From contig NZ_JABRVQ010000012.1 of assembly GCF_013248965.1 (NCBI RefSeq), forward strand, positions 1-64,000: a DNA stretch of 64,000 bases, written 5' to 3'. Made by a program: the position numbers and the translations under genes. This document shows, one piece after another, positions 34,935 to 44,593 of this stretch. The DNA comes from Psychrobacter okhotskensis. Lineage in GTDB: Bacteria > Pseudomonadota > Gammaproteobacteria > Pseudomonadales > Moraxellaceae. Position 1 is the stretch's first letter, and each line of letters starts with the position of its first letter. Under the pieces are notes generated by a model. That model ran no database searches. It was not told the DNA's origin and saw only the letters and a list, made by a program, of their open reading frames with translations.

Positions 34935-37592
34935 ATGGACAACGCCCTCGTACAACCGATGAATGAACCCTTTAAAAAGCCATTACCCGGCACCGACCTG
35001 TATTACTTTGACACTCGCGAAGCGATTGAGAGCATTGAAGCTGGCGCTTATGACAAGCTACCGTTCTGCTCAAAGGTATTGTGTGAAAACTTGGTACGCC
35101 GTTGCCCACCAGAAGACTTAACCGATGCACTTAAGCAACATATCGAAGGCAAGCAAGACCTAGATTTTCCATGGTACCCTGCTCGCGTCGTTTGTCATGA
35201 TATCCTAGGTCAGACTGCGTTTGTTGATTTGGCAGGTCTCCGTGACGCCATCGCTGAGCAAGGCGGTGACCCTTCAAAAGTGAACCCAATCGTCCCAACG
35301 CAGTTGATTGTTGACCATTCACTAGCCGTTGAGCATGCAGGCTTTGAAGAAAACGCTTTTGAGAAAAACCGTGCTATCGAAGAGCGCCGTAATGATGACC
35401 GTTTCCACTTTATCAACTGGTGTCAGTATGCCTTTGATAACGTCAACGTCGTACCACCGGGTAACGGCATCATGCATCAGATTAATTTAGAAAAAATGTC
35501 GCCAGTCGTCCAAGTCGTACACAATAAAGCCGGTGAACAAGTAGCCTTTGCCGATACTTTGGTCGGTACCGACAGCCATACGCCAATGGTTGATGCGTTG
35601 GGTGTTATCTCAATCGGTGTCGGTGGATTAGAGGCCGAAAGTGTCATGCTAGGCAACCCATCGTATATGCGCTTGCCGGATTACGTTGGTGTTAAATTAA
35701 CCGGAAAATTGCAAAAAGGTATTACTGGTACCGATTTGGTACTGGCTATGACCGAGTTCTTACGTGATGCAGGCGTGGTCTCTACTTATATTGAATTCTT
35801 CGGTGAAGGTGCGCGCGCGCTTACCGTTGGTGATCGCGCCTCTATCTCCAATATGACGCCTGAATATGGCGCGACGGCTGCGATGTTCTATATCGATGAG
35901 CAAACCATCGATTATTTACGCCTAACCGGTCGTAGTGAAGATCAAATTAAACTGGTCGAGCAATATGCGAAGCAGACCGGTCTATGGGCAGATGGCATGG
36001 AAAATGCCGTTTACGACCGCGTGCTTGAATTTGACTTGTCAGCAGTTGTCCGTAATATGGCAGGCCCTTCACGTCCGCATGCTCGCGTTTCAACCACGGA
36101 TTTGGTTGCTAAAGGTATTGCTCACAGTGAGGGTGACAAACTCCCTGAACCAGAAGATGGCCTCATGCCAGATGGCGCGGTGATTATCGCAGCGATTACC
36201 AGCTGTACCAATACCTCTAACCCTCGCAATATGGTTGCCGCTGGCCTTGTCGCCCGTAATGCTAATGCCAAAGGCCTACTACGCAAGCCTTGGGTAAAAT
36301 CATCATTAGCGCCTGGCTCAAAAACGGTCAAAATGTACTTAGAAGAAGCTGGACTGATGCCTGATCTACAAAAAATCGGCTTTGATGTGGTTGGTTTTGC
36401 CTGTACGACTTGTAATGGTATGAGCGGTGCATTAGACCCTGAGATCGAAAAAGAAATCATCGACCGCGACCTATTCAGCACGGCAGTACTTTCTGGTAAC
36501 CGTAACTTTGACGGTCGTATCCATCCTTATGCTAAGCAAGCCTTCTTAGCGTCACCACCATTGGTTATCGCTTACGCCATTGCGGGTAATATTCGTTTCG
36601 ATATCGAAAAAGATTCATTAGGTAAGGATCAAGACGGCAATAACGTTTATCTAAAAGACATCTGGTTTGATGACGAAGAAGTCGATGCCATCGTCGCCAA
36701 AGCTGTGAAGCCTGAGCAATTCAACGCTGTGTACATCCCTATGTTTGATGAAGCCAAAAAAGATACAGGCAAGGCACTAAGCCCCTTATACGATTGGCGC
36801 GAGATGACCACTTATATTCGCCGTCCGCCCTATTGGGAAGGTAAAATGGCCGCGATGAATAAGCTAAAAGGCATGCGTCCATTGGCTGTATTGGGGGACA
36901 ATATCACCACCGACCATATGTCACCGTCTAATGCCATTATGGGTGACTCGGCCGCTGGCGAGTACCTCGATACCATGGGCTTACCAAGCGAGGACTATAA
37001 TTCTTATGCAACGCATCGCGGTGACCATTTGACCGCGCAACGTGCGACCTTTGCCAATCCAAAATTATTGAACGAGATGGTTCGTGATGAAGCAGGCAAT
37101 GTTATTCAAGGCTCACTGGCCCGTGTGGAACCACAAGGTCAAATTATACGCATGTGGGAAGCGATTGAGACCTATATGAACCGTGAGCAGCCGCTCATCA
37201 TCATCGCAGGTGATGGCTATGGTCAAGGCTCAAGCCGTGACTGGGCGGCAAAAGGTGTGCGTTTAGCTGGCGTGGAAGCCGTCGTCGCTGAAGACTTTGA
37301 ACGTATCCATCGTCAAAACTTAGTGGGCATGGGCGCGCTACCGTTACAGTTCGAAAAAGGCACAGATCGCCATACCCTAAACATTGATGGTACGGAAACC
37401 TTTGATGTAACGGGTGACGTCTCCGCTGGCGGGCTGATGACCTTAGTCGTTAATCGTGCTGACGGCAGCAAAACTGAAACCCCTATCATCTGCCGTTTAG
37501 ATACCGCTGATGAAGTCAAAATGTATAACGCCGGCGGTATGCTACAACGCTTTGCCAAAGAGTTTATCGATGGCACGTTAGATATTGCGTAG
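34935..37592 (+). CDS. acnD: Fe/S-dependent 2-methylisocitrate dehydratase
   Basis: An 885-residue aconitase-family [4Fe-4S] enzyme that dehydrates 2-methylcitrate, yielding a 2-methylaconitate isomer that PrpF then rearranges. The cluster-binding Cys residues are in I-T-S-C-T-N-T-S and F-A-C-T-T-C-N-G-M-S. Other aconitase blocks are V-G-T-D-S-H-T-P-M and Y-G-Q-G-S-S-R-D-W-A-A-K-G. AcnA is a possible alternative from sequence alone, but the N-terminus, L-P-G-T-D-L-Y-Y-F-D-T-R, and its place between prpC and prpF fit AcnD. AAAGGTGA precedes the ATG. A strong terminator follows. Confidence 0.93.
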   Translation: MDNALVQPMNEPFKKPLPGTDLYYFDTREAIESIEAGAYDKLPFCSKVLCENLVRRCPPEDLTDALKQHIEGKQDLDFPWYPARVVCHDILGQTAFVDLAGLRDAIAEQGGDPSKVNPIVPTQLIVDHSLAVEHAGFEENAFEKNRAIEERRNDDRFHFINWCQYAFDNVNVVPPGNGIMHQINLEKMSPVVQVVHNKAGEQVAFADTLVGTDSHTPMVDALGVISIGVGGLEAESVMLGNPSYMRLPDYVGVKLTGKLQKGITGTDLVLAMTEFLRDAGVVSTYIEFFGEGARALTVGDRASISNMTPEYGATAAMFYIDEQTIDYLRLTGRSEDQIKLVEQYAKQTGLWADGMENAVYDRVLEFDLSAVVRNMAGPSRPHARVSTTDLVAKGIAHSEGDKLPEPEDGLMPDGAVIIAAITSCTNTSNPRNMVAAGLVARNANAKGLLRKPWVKSSLAPGSKTVKMYLEEAGLMPDLQKIGFDVVGFACTTCNGMSGALDPEIEKEIIDRDLFSTAVLSGNRNFDGRIHPYAKQAFLASPPLVIAYAIAGNIRFDIEKDSLGKDQDGNNVYLKDIWFDDEEVDAIVAKAVKPEQFNAVYIPMFDEAKKDTGKALSPLYDWREMTTYIRRPPYWEGKMAAMNKLKGMRPLAVLGDNITTDHMSPSNAIMGDSAAGEYLDTMGLPSEDYNSYATHRGDHLTAQRATFANPKLLNEMVRDEAGNVIQGSLARVEPQGQIIRMWEAIETYMNREQPLIIIAGDGYGQGSSRDWAAKGVRLAGVEAVVAEDFERIHRQNLVGMGALPLQFEKGTDRHTLNIDGTETFDVTGDVSAGGLMTLVVNRADGSKTETPIICRLDTADEVKMYNAGGMLQRFAKEFIDGTLDIA

Positions 37593-37631
37593 ATGTTTGC
37601 CTTTGATTTACATCTTTTAAAATGTTAAGTA

Positions 37632-37666
37632 CAAAAAGAGCTACTTTAAAAGTGGCTCTTTTTTTA
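37632..37666 (+). terminator. Terminator of acnD
   Basis: AAAGAGCTACTTT pairs with AAAGTGGCTCTTT (one G-U) around a two-base loop, followed by a T-run. It lies 40 bp behind acnD and separates it from the ndh-like gene. Confidence 0.87.
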
Positions 37667-37847
37667 TTTTCGCTAAATTAATGAACAAAATTCAGCCTTT
37701 GTTCTCTTGCTATAGGTTTCAAACCCCGTTGATTTATAATATACTGGTTTGGTTCACAACGTATTGTCCTAATCATTACCTTATTTTATTGACCCCTATC
37801 AGCTTCTGTTATTTCACAAATTACTGTAAAGACAAAAAGGAAATATA

Positions 37848-39260
37848 ATGAGCACTCTTATCGTAGACAATGAAATCAAGCTGAATAAAAACAACCAGCC
37901 ATTGAGCAGTCACCAAGCATCATTATCCTCAAAGCTATCTGCGAAGTTACCTGAAAAATCACCTACCAAATTACCTGCAGAAACAGATAACCGCCGTCAT
38001 ATCGTCTTAATTGGTGCAGGCTTTGCCGGTATTCGTTGTCTTGAGCAATTGGCCAAATATAGCGCTGACCGTATCACCTTAGTTGACCGTAATGACTATC
38101 ACTTTTTCCCACCGCTGATCTATCAAGTCTCTGCTGGATTTTTAGCGTCATCAGATATCAGTTATCCGCTACGTCGATACATCTCAAATTATGACAATGT
38201 CCGCTATCGTCAAGGTACGCTCTTAAGCATCAATCCTAAAGATAAAACCATCACTCTGGACACCGGTGAGATTTCTTACGACCGTTTGATTATTGCAAAG
38301 GGTGCAGAGACCAATTATTTTGGCAATCAAGAGTTAGCCATGCATGCGTTGCCAATGAAAACCATAAAAGACGCACTCAGTATCCGCAACCACATGCTGT
38401 CACAGTTTAATTATGCGGCTTCATTGCCCGTTGCCGAGCGTGAGCCCTACTTGTCCATCGTCATCGCTGGTGGTGGTCCTAGTGGTGTTGAGCTGGCAGG
38501 CGTGATGTCTGAAATTCGTAGATATACCCTTCATAAAGAGTATCCAGAGTTATTAGATAATATCGGCGGTATAACGTTAGTGACGGCCGATCCTGTGTTG
38601 CTCGCGCCAATGAGTGAATCATCACAACAGTATACCAAGCTACAAATGGAGAAATTCAGAGTTGATCTGATCTTTAGTGATCCTGTAAAAAGTTACGATG
38701 GTCATATGGTTACCCTACAAAGTGGGCAGACTCTGCACACACACAACCTTATCTGGACGGCAGGCGTCACTTGTGATTTTATACAAGGGCTCGATACAGA
38801 GGATTATGGTCAAGGTAAGCGCTTACTGGTTGACAGTCATTTGAGTTTAATAAATCATAACGACATATACGCACTTGGCGATATTGCACTGGCCACTCAT
38901 GATGAAGCGTACCCGAAAGGTCATCCCCAGTTAGGTCAAGTGGCGAGCAGTCAGGGCACCTATCTCGGTAAGTATTTAAGCGGTAAAACTGATAAAGCAT
39001 TTCATTATAAACATAGCGGTGATATGGCGATGATTGGACGTCTCACTGCGGTTGCTGATATTAACGGATCGCATTTGAAGGGCTTTATTGCGTGGTTTGC
39101 TTGGGTTGTCATTCATATCTTGTCGCTTAGCACCGCCAAAAATCGTTTGGCGACGACTTGGAATTGGATGGTTGCTTTTTTTACCGGAAAGCAGTCCTTC
39201 CGTATGAGTATTGAGCCACACGAAGATTCGTTTAAACTTAAGAAAGAGTCCAAACTTTAA
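37848..39260 (+). CDS. ndh: Type II NADH dehydrogenase (NDH-2)
   Basis: A 470-residue flavoprotein that oxidises NADH and reduces quinone at the inner membrane without proton pumping. An N-terminal Lys/Ser/Pro-rich extension of about 45 residues precedes the FAD motif I-V-L-I-G-A-G-F-A-G. The NADH-binding motif I-V-I-A-G-G-G-P-S-G-V-E-L-A-G is near residue 205, and I-Y-A-L-G-D-I-A near 343. A hydrophobic segment near 405-425 (F-I-A-W-F-A-W-V-V-I-H-I-L) is the usual membrane contact. It lies between acnD and the toxin-antitoxin pair and has its own start region, so it is probably a separate unit. Confidence 0.92.
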   Translation: MSTLIVDNEIKLNKNNQPLSSHQASLSSKLSAKLPEKSPTKLPAETDNRRHIVLIGAGFAGIRCLEQLAKYSADRITLVDRNDYHFFPPLIYQVSAGFLASSDISYPLRRYISNYDNVRYRQGTLLSINPKDKTITLDTGEISYDRLIIAKGAETNYFGNQELAMHALPMKTIKDALSIRNHMLSQFNYAASLPVAEREPYLSIVIAGGGPSGVELAGVMSEIRRYTLHKEYPELLDNIGGITLVTADPVLLAPMSESSQQYTKLQMEKFRVDLIFSDPVKSYDGHMVTLQSGQTLHTHNLIWTAGVTCDFIQGLDTEDYGQGKRLLVDSHLSLINHNDIYALGDIALATHDEAYPKGHPQLGQVASSQGTYLGKYLSGKTDKAFHYKHSGDMAMIGRLTAVADINGSHLKGFIAWFAWVVIHILSLSTAKNRLATTWNWMVAFFTGKQSFRMSIEPHEDSFKLKKESKL

Positions 39261-39323
39261 AATTCGTGATCACAATAGCTTCACCCAATCAGGATGGGTT
39301 GAGTTCTACTGATCAATAGCGTA

Positions 39324-39347
39324 ACATGTACAATGTATTGTACATGT
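39324..39347. promoter_or_regulatory. Palindromic YefM/YoeB operator
   Basis: A perfect 24-bp palindrome-like site: ACATGTACAAT, centre GT, ATTGTACATGT. It contains two copies of TGTACA, the core hexamer I recall for the E. coli yefM-yoeB operator. It lies 14 bp before the antitoxin ATG, so the antitoxin or the complex would block transcription. Confidence 0.83.
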
Positions 39348-39360
39348 ATAGGAGTCTCTC

Positions 39361-39687
39361 ATGAGAGTAATCAGTTTTTCAGAAGCCCGAAAGCATTTGA
39401 AGTCTGTTTTAGATACGGTAAATGACGATGCCAATGCCACTATCGTGACTCGCCGTGATGCGGATGATGCGGTAGTGATGTCTCTCGATTATTATAATAG
39501 CCTAATGGAAACGGTTTATTTATTAAAATCACCTGCCAATGCGGCGCACTTAGCGGACTCTATTGCCCAATATAAAGCTGGCAAGACTGTTACGCGTGAA
39601 CTAATTGATACAGCAGAAGGCAGTGGTAAAAGTGACGGTAGTAGCGATGACAATGAGCATACAGATAGTGATATTGAGAATGCTTGA
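39361..39687 (+). CDS. yefM: Antitoxin of the Phd/YefM family
   Basis: A 108-residue Phd/YefM antitoxin. The N-terminal dimerising/DNA-binding part reads M-R-V-I-S-F-S-E-A-R-K-H-L-K, followed by V-T-R-R-D-A-D-D-A-V-V-M-S and Y-Y-N-S-L-M-E-T. It neutralises YoeB and represses its own operon. The C-terminus after residue 80 is a Ser/Gly/Asp-rich tail longer than in E. coli YefM (83 residues). GGAG lies a few bases before the ATG, directly behind the palindromic operator. Confidence 0.93.
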   Translation: MRVISFSEARKHLKSVLDTVNDDANATIVTRRDADDAVVMSLDYYNSLMETVYLLKSPANAAHLADSIAQYKAGKTVTRELIDTAEGSGKSDGSSDDNEHTDSDIENA

Positions 39688-39722
39688 TCTCAAAGGCTTT
39701 CATAAACGTAAAAGATCTGATC

Positions 39723-39983
39723 ATGAGTGAACAATTAGCATGGACAGATGCTGCGTGGAAGGACTATCTATACTGGCAAACACAAGATAAAAAAACACTC
39801 AAGCGCATCAACAAGCTCATTACCGAATGTAAGCGTAATCCGTTTGAAGGCATTGGCAAACCTGAACCTTTAAAAGAAAACTTATCCGGATTTTGGTCAA
39901 GACGCATCGATGATGCCAATCGGTTGGTGTACGCCGTTGATGATAACTATTTGACGATTATTTCGTGTCGCTATCATTATTAA
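39723..39983 (+). CDS. yoeB: YoeB-type mRNA interferase toxin
   Basis: An 86-residue RelE-superfamily toxin of the Txe/YoeB family that cleaves mRNA at the ribosomal A site. W-T-D-A-A-W-K-D-Y-L-Y-W starts the fold. The C-terminal catalytic region G-F-W-S-R-R-I and R-L-V-Y-A-V ends with the conserved S-C-R-Y-H-Y, which carries the terminal His and Tyr. The ATG at 39723 gives the standard length; the open frame from 39684 overlaps yefM and is not needed. It starts 35 bp behind the antitoxin and appears complete. Confidence 0.94.
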   Translation: MSEQLAWTDAAWKDYLYWQTQDKKTLKRINKLITECKRNPFEGIGKPEPLKENLSGFWSRRIDDANRLVYAVDDNYLTIISCRYHY

Positions 39984-40063
39984 CGAGCATGTCCATTCGT
40001 TCGTGTTTACTTGATGACGCCGCCATACCCAATCTTATAACAATACAAAAAGGACTTCTAGCA

Positions 40064-41305
40064 ATGACCCAACCAACTTCATTTTTCGCCCCGCAAATCT
40101 CCGTCCCAGCCACCTACATGCGCGGTGGCACGTCAAAAGGCACTTTCTTTAAACTATCCGACCTACCAGAGCGTTGCCAAGTCGCTGGCAAGTCGCGTGA
40201 TAACTTTTTATTGCGTGTCATCGGCAGTCCTGACCCTTATGGTAAGCAAATCGACGGTCTAGGTAATGGCAGCTCTAGTACGTCAAAGACAGTAATTTTG
40301 TCTAAAGCTAAGCAAGCAGACCACGATGTCAATTATCTGTTTGGGCAAGTGAATATCGCCAAGCCAATGATTGATTGGGCGGGAAACTGTGGTAATTTAA
40401 CCGCTGCGGTTGGTGCCTGTGCCATTAATATGGGGCTGGTTGACGCTGATAAAATTGCTAATAGTATTGATGACGGTAGTGAGAGTGGTATTTGCGAAGT
40501 ACGCATTTGGCAAGAGAATATCGGTAAAACCATCATCGCCCATGTGCCTGTTTACATGGACGAACAAGGCAAGGTACAAGTCCAAGAAACCGGCGACTTT
40601 GAATTAGATGGTGTGACCTTCCCAGCCGCTGAGGTCAAAATTGAATTTATTGATCCTGTTGACTCATCAAGCGATATGTTCCCCACTGGCAACCTAGTTG
40701 ACGATTTTGATGTCTCTAGCTGTGGTTTAAATACTGATAGCGTCAAGGCAACTTTTATCAGTGCCGGTATTCCAACTATTTTTATGAAAGCAGAAGATTT
40801 TGGGTTTACGGGTACCGAACTGCAAGGTGATATCAACAGTAATAGCGAAACCTTGGCGAAGCTTGAGAAAATCCGTGCCAAAGGCGGCGTGGCGATGGGC
40901 ATATTCAAAGACGTCAGTGAAGCACAAAGCAGTCAGCATATTCCAAAGATTGCTTGGGTTGCCCCTGCACAAAGCTATAGCGCCTCAAGTGGCAAAGCCG
41001 TTGAGGCGTCAGATATTGATTTAGTGGTACGCGCCATGAGTATGGGTCAATTGCATCATGCGATGATGGGCACAGCAGCGGTGGCGATTGCCGCAGCAGC
41101 GACCACACAAGGTACATTGGTCAATGAAGCAGCTGGTGGTAGCGAATTAGGTGAAGTGCGCTTTGGGCATCCATCAGGTACGCTACTCGTCGGCGGAAAA
41201 ACAGAACAAGTCGATGGTCGCTGGCAAGCCAAAAAAGTATCGATGAGCCGCTCAGCGCGCCGTATCATGGTCGGTGAAGTGTTTGTACCAGCGGATTGTT
41301 TTTAA
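40064..41305 (+). CDS. prpF: 2-methylaconitate cis-trans isomerase
   Basis: A 413-residue PrpF-family isomerase (diaminopimelate-epimerase-like fold) that turns the AcnD product into the isomer used to form 2-methylisocitrate. Typical segments are P-A-T-Y-M-R-G-G-T-S-K-G near the start, D-W-A-G-N-C-G-N-L-T-A-A-V-G near 105 with the conserved Cys, and the C-terminal G-H-P-S-G-T. The ATG at 40064 has AAAAGGA nine bases upstream; the long open frame from 39965 overlaps yoeB. It is separated from acnD by ndh and the toxin-antitoxin pair. Its stop overlaps that of the convergent transporter gene. Confidence 0.94.
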   Translation: MTQPTSFFAPQISVPATYMRGGTSKGTFFKLSDLPERCQVAGKSRDNFLLRVIGSPDPYGKQIDGLGNGSSSTSKTVILSKAKQADHDVNYLFGQVNIAKPMIDWAGNCGNLTAAVGACAINMGLVDADKIANSIDDGSESGICEVRIWQENIGKTIIAHVPVYMDEQGKVQVQETGDFELDGVTFPAAEVKIEFIDPVDSSSDMFPTGNLVDDFDVSSCGLNTDSVKATFISAGIPTIFMKAEDFGFTGTELQGDINSNSETLAKLEKIRAKGGVAMGIFKDVSEAQSSQHIPKIAWVAPAQSYSASSGKAVEASDIDLVVRAMSMGQLHHAMMGTAAVAIAAAATTQGTLVNEAAGGSELGEVRFGHPSGTLLVGGKTEQVDGRWQAKKVSMSRSARRIMVGEVFVPADCF

Positions 41306-41766
41306 CCGTTAACTCTCGTCTCACCATATATCATTAACATCCCGCCTATAGTGACTAAGGCTAAGCCAGCGATTTTATAGATATCTATCGCTTTAACCGC
41401 TAAGCCAAACAAGCCCGTTTGGCTTAGAATAAGGGCAAAATACATTTGTCCAAGAAACACCCAAAGCAGTGTATTACCTGCGCCTATCTTTGGCGCAGCG
41501 ATAAACATGAATAAGATATAAAAGCTGCCCAAAAATCCTGGCAACCACATCCACCACGTCGCGTTTTCAATCATTGGCGGCTTGATACCGCCACTCATCA
41601 CATACGACAGCACTAAAGAAGCTAATGCACCTCCTAAGTATAAATAAAAGGTAGATTGTATTTGAGAGGCTTGTGTACTTTCTCGAAAAGCATTGACGAT
41701 GGCCAGTTGCAGCGGAACAATAGCACCACCTAAAAGGCTGATTAAGACGTAAGGAAGTATTTTCAA
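41302..41766 (-). CDS. Small DMT-family membrane protein (YdcZ/DUF606 type)
   Basis: A 154-residue protein with about five transmembrane helices, of the DUF606/YdcZ branch of the drug/metabolite transporter superfamily. Segments such as G-G-A-I-V-P-L-Q-L-A-I-V-N-A and P-K-I-G-A-G-N-T-L-L fit it. These proteins have half the helices of EamA and probably pair. The substrate is unknown. It is convergent with prpF, their stop codons overlapping by four bases. Confidence 0.85.
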   Translation of the reverse strand: MKILPYVLISLLGGAIVPLQLAIVNAFRESTQASQIQSTFYLYLGGALASLVLSYVMSGGIKPPMIENATWWMWLPGFLGSFYILFMFIAAPKIGAGNTLLWVFLGQMYFALILSQTGLFGLAVKAIDIYKIAGLALVTIGGMLMIYGETRVNG

Positions 41767-41879
41767 ATGACTGCCCCAAAATGAAATAAAAAATGTCTCT
41801 ATACAATACTAAACTTTATTTCAATTATTTAATATAAATAAGATTTAGTGAAATATTAATACCCATGAGTTAAGCGTTT

Positions 41880-43733
41880 ATGCCAACACCTCCGCAATCA
41901 CGCCATTTGCAATTAGATAAAAAACCGCCACTTAAAAAAACGGAGCGGCGGGCATTATTGTGGGATATTCTCAAAAAGCTTGCTGTCTTTGCCGCGCCTT
42001 ATAAAATCTTAATCATTGCAACACTGATATTAACGGTACTTGGTTCCTTTACCGCACAGGTCAATGCTTTTGTGCTGCGTTATGCCGTAGATACTTTGAC
42101 CGAGATTGCAACCCTTGCCGAGCCTTGGGAAGCAGGTCTGCGTATGCTCGTCATCATCAGTGCGGTGCTCTTGACCAAAGAGATATTATCAATATTTATC
42201 TCTTTTGGTCAGCGCTTTTATGGTGAAAAGATTCGTATCAATCTGTCGCGTGATTTATCACAAAAAATCATTGAGCGTATCTTGACCTATCGCATGGCGT
42301 TTTATACCAGTAGCGAAAATGACAGTGGTAAATTACAAACCCGTATTGATTATGGCGTTAGTAGCCTGACCAGCCTAGTGCAGAATTTCTTTATTGACAT
42401 GTTGCCGCTGTTTGCCAGTGCCATCGTCTCACTCATTATCATGTTTTCGACCAATTTTTGGATAGGCTTGGTTGGTCTTATTATCATCCCAATTTACTTC
42501 TTTATCAGTCAAAAACAAGCACGGCGTCTGCAAGGATTTCGTCGGCAGATGCGTGGTTATAGAGAAGCCAAAAGCGGTTTGGTTATCTCGCTGATTAACT
42601 CTATCAGCGTGGTAAAGTCCTTTGTCCGTGAATCTATTGAAGCGGAGAAGCACTTAACCATTCAAAAAGACATGACTGATAATCAGCTGCGTATTCGTAG
42701 TATTGGTTTTATTTATGATGCAATAAAAACCTTTATCGAGCAGATTGGCGTGGTAGTTATCATTTTGCTGACTTCCTACTTTGTGCTAAAGGGCCAGATG
42801 ACCATCGGTATGATTTTATTTCATGTCATGCTATTTCAAAATGTCGCTGCCCCTATTCGTCAATTGCACCGTATCTATGATCAAATCAATAATGCACTGA
42901 CTTATGCTGAAGGCTTTTTTGATATATTGGAAGATGACGAACAAGTTGAAAATATCGATGGTAGAAGCAGTAAAAATCTGAAAGGTCACATTGAGCTAAA
43001 AAACGTTGATTTTACTTATCCTAACGGCACGCAAGCGCTAAAAGATGTTAGCTTTACGATTAAACCCAATCGCATTACTGCACTGGTGGGCTTAAGTGGT
43101 GCTGGCAAGAGCACCATTATCAATTTATTGGTGAAGTTTTACGCGCCAGATGCTGGCACAATATGTCTAGATGGGCATGATTTAGCCGACTGCGATACCC
43201 ATGAATTGCGTCAAAATATCGGTCTGGTACTACAAAGCAACCATATCTTTTCAGGTACGATTAGCGAAAATATTCGCTATGGCGATATGAATGCTACTGA
43301 TGAAGATATTATCGTCGCCGCAAAGAAAGCCTCGATTCATGAGCAAATCATATCGTTATCAGAGGGCTATGAAAGTACGGCTAAATCATTATCAGGTGGC
43401 CAACAGCAGCGTATCGCGCTGGCACGGATGTTCTTAAAAGATCCCCCCATTGTATTTTTGGATGAGCCAACCGCCAGCCTTGATGCGATTGCCAGTCAAC
43501 AAGTGAAGAAAAGCCTAGATCTCATCAAAAAAGACCGTACAGTGATTATGGTGTCACACAATATCGCCCAAATTATCGATGCGGATGATTTAGTCGTGAT
43601 AGAAGATGGCCGCGTGGTCGAGACAGGTACGCACGAAGCGCTGTATGAGAAACACGGCAAGTACTTCGAGATATTTAGCGCCATGTCTGATAGCTTAAAT
43701 TTGGACAAGATCAGTCAAACCTTGAACGGCTAA
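41880..43733 (+). CDS. ABC exporter, fused permease and ATPase
   Basis: A 617-residue half-transporter of the type I ABC exporter family: six transmembrane helices (about residues 40-330), then an ATPase domain with Walker A G-L-S-G-A-G-K-S-T near 405, signature L-S-G-G-Q-Q-Q-R near 510, Walker B I-V-F-L-D-E-P near 530 and switch His in M-V-S-H-N-I. It would work as a homodimer or with another half in the inner membrane. Substrate unknown; lipid, drug and siderophore exporters all look like this. Confidence 0.9.
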   Translation: MPTPPQSRHLQLDKKPPLKKTERRALLWDILKKLAVFAAPYKILIIATLILTVLGSFTAQVNAFVLRYAVDTLTEIATLAEPWEAGLRMLVIISAVLLTKEILSIFISFGQRFYGEKIRINLSRDLSQKIIERILTYRMAFYTSSENDSGKLQTRIDYGVSSLTSLVQNFFIDMLPLFASAIVSLIIMFSTNFWIGLVGLIIIPIYFFISQKQARRLQGFRRQMRGYREAKSGLVISLINSISVVKSFVRESIEAEKHLTIQKDMTDNQLRIRSIGFIYDAIKTFIEQIGVVVIILLTSYFVLKGQMTIGMILFHVMLFQNVAAPIRQLHRIYDQINNALTYAEGFFDILEDDEQVENIDGRSSKNLKGHIELKNVDFTYPNGTQALKDVSFTIKPNRITALVGLSGAGKSTIINLLVKFYAPDAGTICLDGHDLADCDTHELRQNIGLVLQSNHIFSGTISENIRYGDMNATDEDIIVAAKKASIHEQIISLSEGYESTAKSLSGGQQQRIALARMFLKDPPIVFLDEPTASLDAIASQQVKKSLDLIKKDRTVIMVSHNIAQIIDADDLVVIEDGRVVETGTHEALYEKHGKYFEIFSAMSDSLNLDKISQTLNG

Positions 43734-43818
43734 TGCAGGATAAGATTAAAGCGGTATAATACGCGACACTTTTTATCTTCTACTTACTAACCAACAATTT
43801 GCCAAAAGCCAGTAAACT

Positions 43819-44445
43819 ATGACTTGTGAATTCTCTATAAAAACCTTTGATGAACTGACCTCAGTTGATCTTTATCATATTTTAAAAGCACGCGCGCAGG
43901 TGTTCGTCGTCGAGCAAAACTGTGCCTATCAAGACATGGACGAAGTGGATTTTGATTGTTTGCATTTAGTCGCCCATCAAAATGAGGCGCTGATTGGCTA
44001 TTGCAGAATTATCCCGCCTGAGTTTAATACCTTGCAAGCCAATCTTTCTGTCGCCCATCCGGCGGGCAAAACCGCCAGCTCTATGCCCGCTATCGGTAGA
44101 GTGCTGGTACTGGCGGAACATCGTGACAATGGCGTCGCGCGTCAAATCATGACGCAAGCGATTAAATATTGTCATAAAAAATACGCAAAGAAGACCATCG
44201 TCATCTCCGCACAGGCGTATTTGCTCAGCTTCTACGAGTCGTTAGGCTTCATTCCTGAAGGCGAGCATTATCTTGAAGATGGCATTGAACATATCAAAAT
44301 GACCTTGCCTCTGCTTAAAAAAGGCAAAGTAAAAAGACAGCACACTGAAGGATCAGGCTCAGGAATTGTCACTAAGTTTTTGAGTTTATTGCTATTGATA
44401 TTAGGTCTAATGTTTATCGCCGGCTTAATTTATCTAATGACATAG
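43819..44445 (+). CDS. ElaA-like GNAT acetyltransferase with C-terminal membrane helix
   Basis: A 208-residue protein. Residues 1-155 are a GNAT N-acetyltransferase of the ElaA group: L-K-A-R-A-Q-V-F-V-V-E-Q-N-C-A-Y and the acetyl-CoA loop V-L-A-E-H-R-D-N-G-V-A. After a Lys/Arg/Gly linker the C-terminus is a clear hydrophobic helix (L-S-L-L-L-L-I-L-G-L-M-F-I-A-G-L). ElaA itself has about 150 residues and no such tail, so this version may be tail-anchored in the inner membrane. The substrate is unknown. Confidence 0.85.
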   Translation: MTCEFSIKTFDELTSVDLYHILKARAQVFVVEQNCAYQDMDEVDFDCLHLVAHQNEALIGYCRIIPPEFNTLQANLSVAHPAGKTASSMPAIGRVLVLAEHRDNGVARQIMTQAIKYCHKKYAKKTIVISAQAYLLSFYESLGFIPEGEHYLEDGIEHIKMTLPLLKKGKVKRQHTEGSGSGIVTKFLSLLLLILGLMFIAGLIYLMT

Positions 44446-44593
44446 CACAACTTATCGTCAACCTTTGCTAAATTCTTAACATAATTCAATCTGGCAGTTC
44501 CATATTGACTGTGCTACTTTTGAGTCATGACCATGGCCGTGGTAAACGCTCAATGGTCAACAAAGTAGCTAACTTAAGGAAGAGGTGACGATT

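Noticed and set aside
34756..34962. 68-codon frame between prpC and acnD
   Set aside because: It overlaps the acnD start and ribosome site and reads as random hydrophobic sequence.
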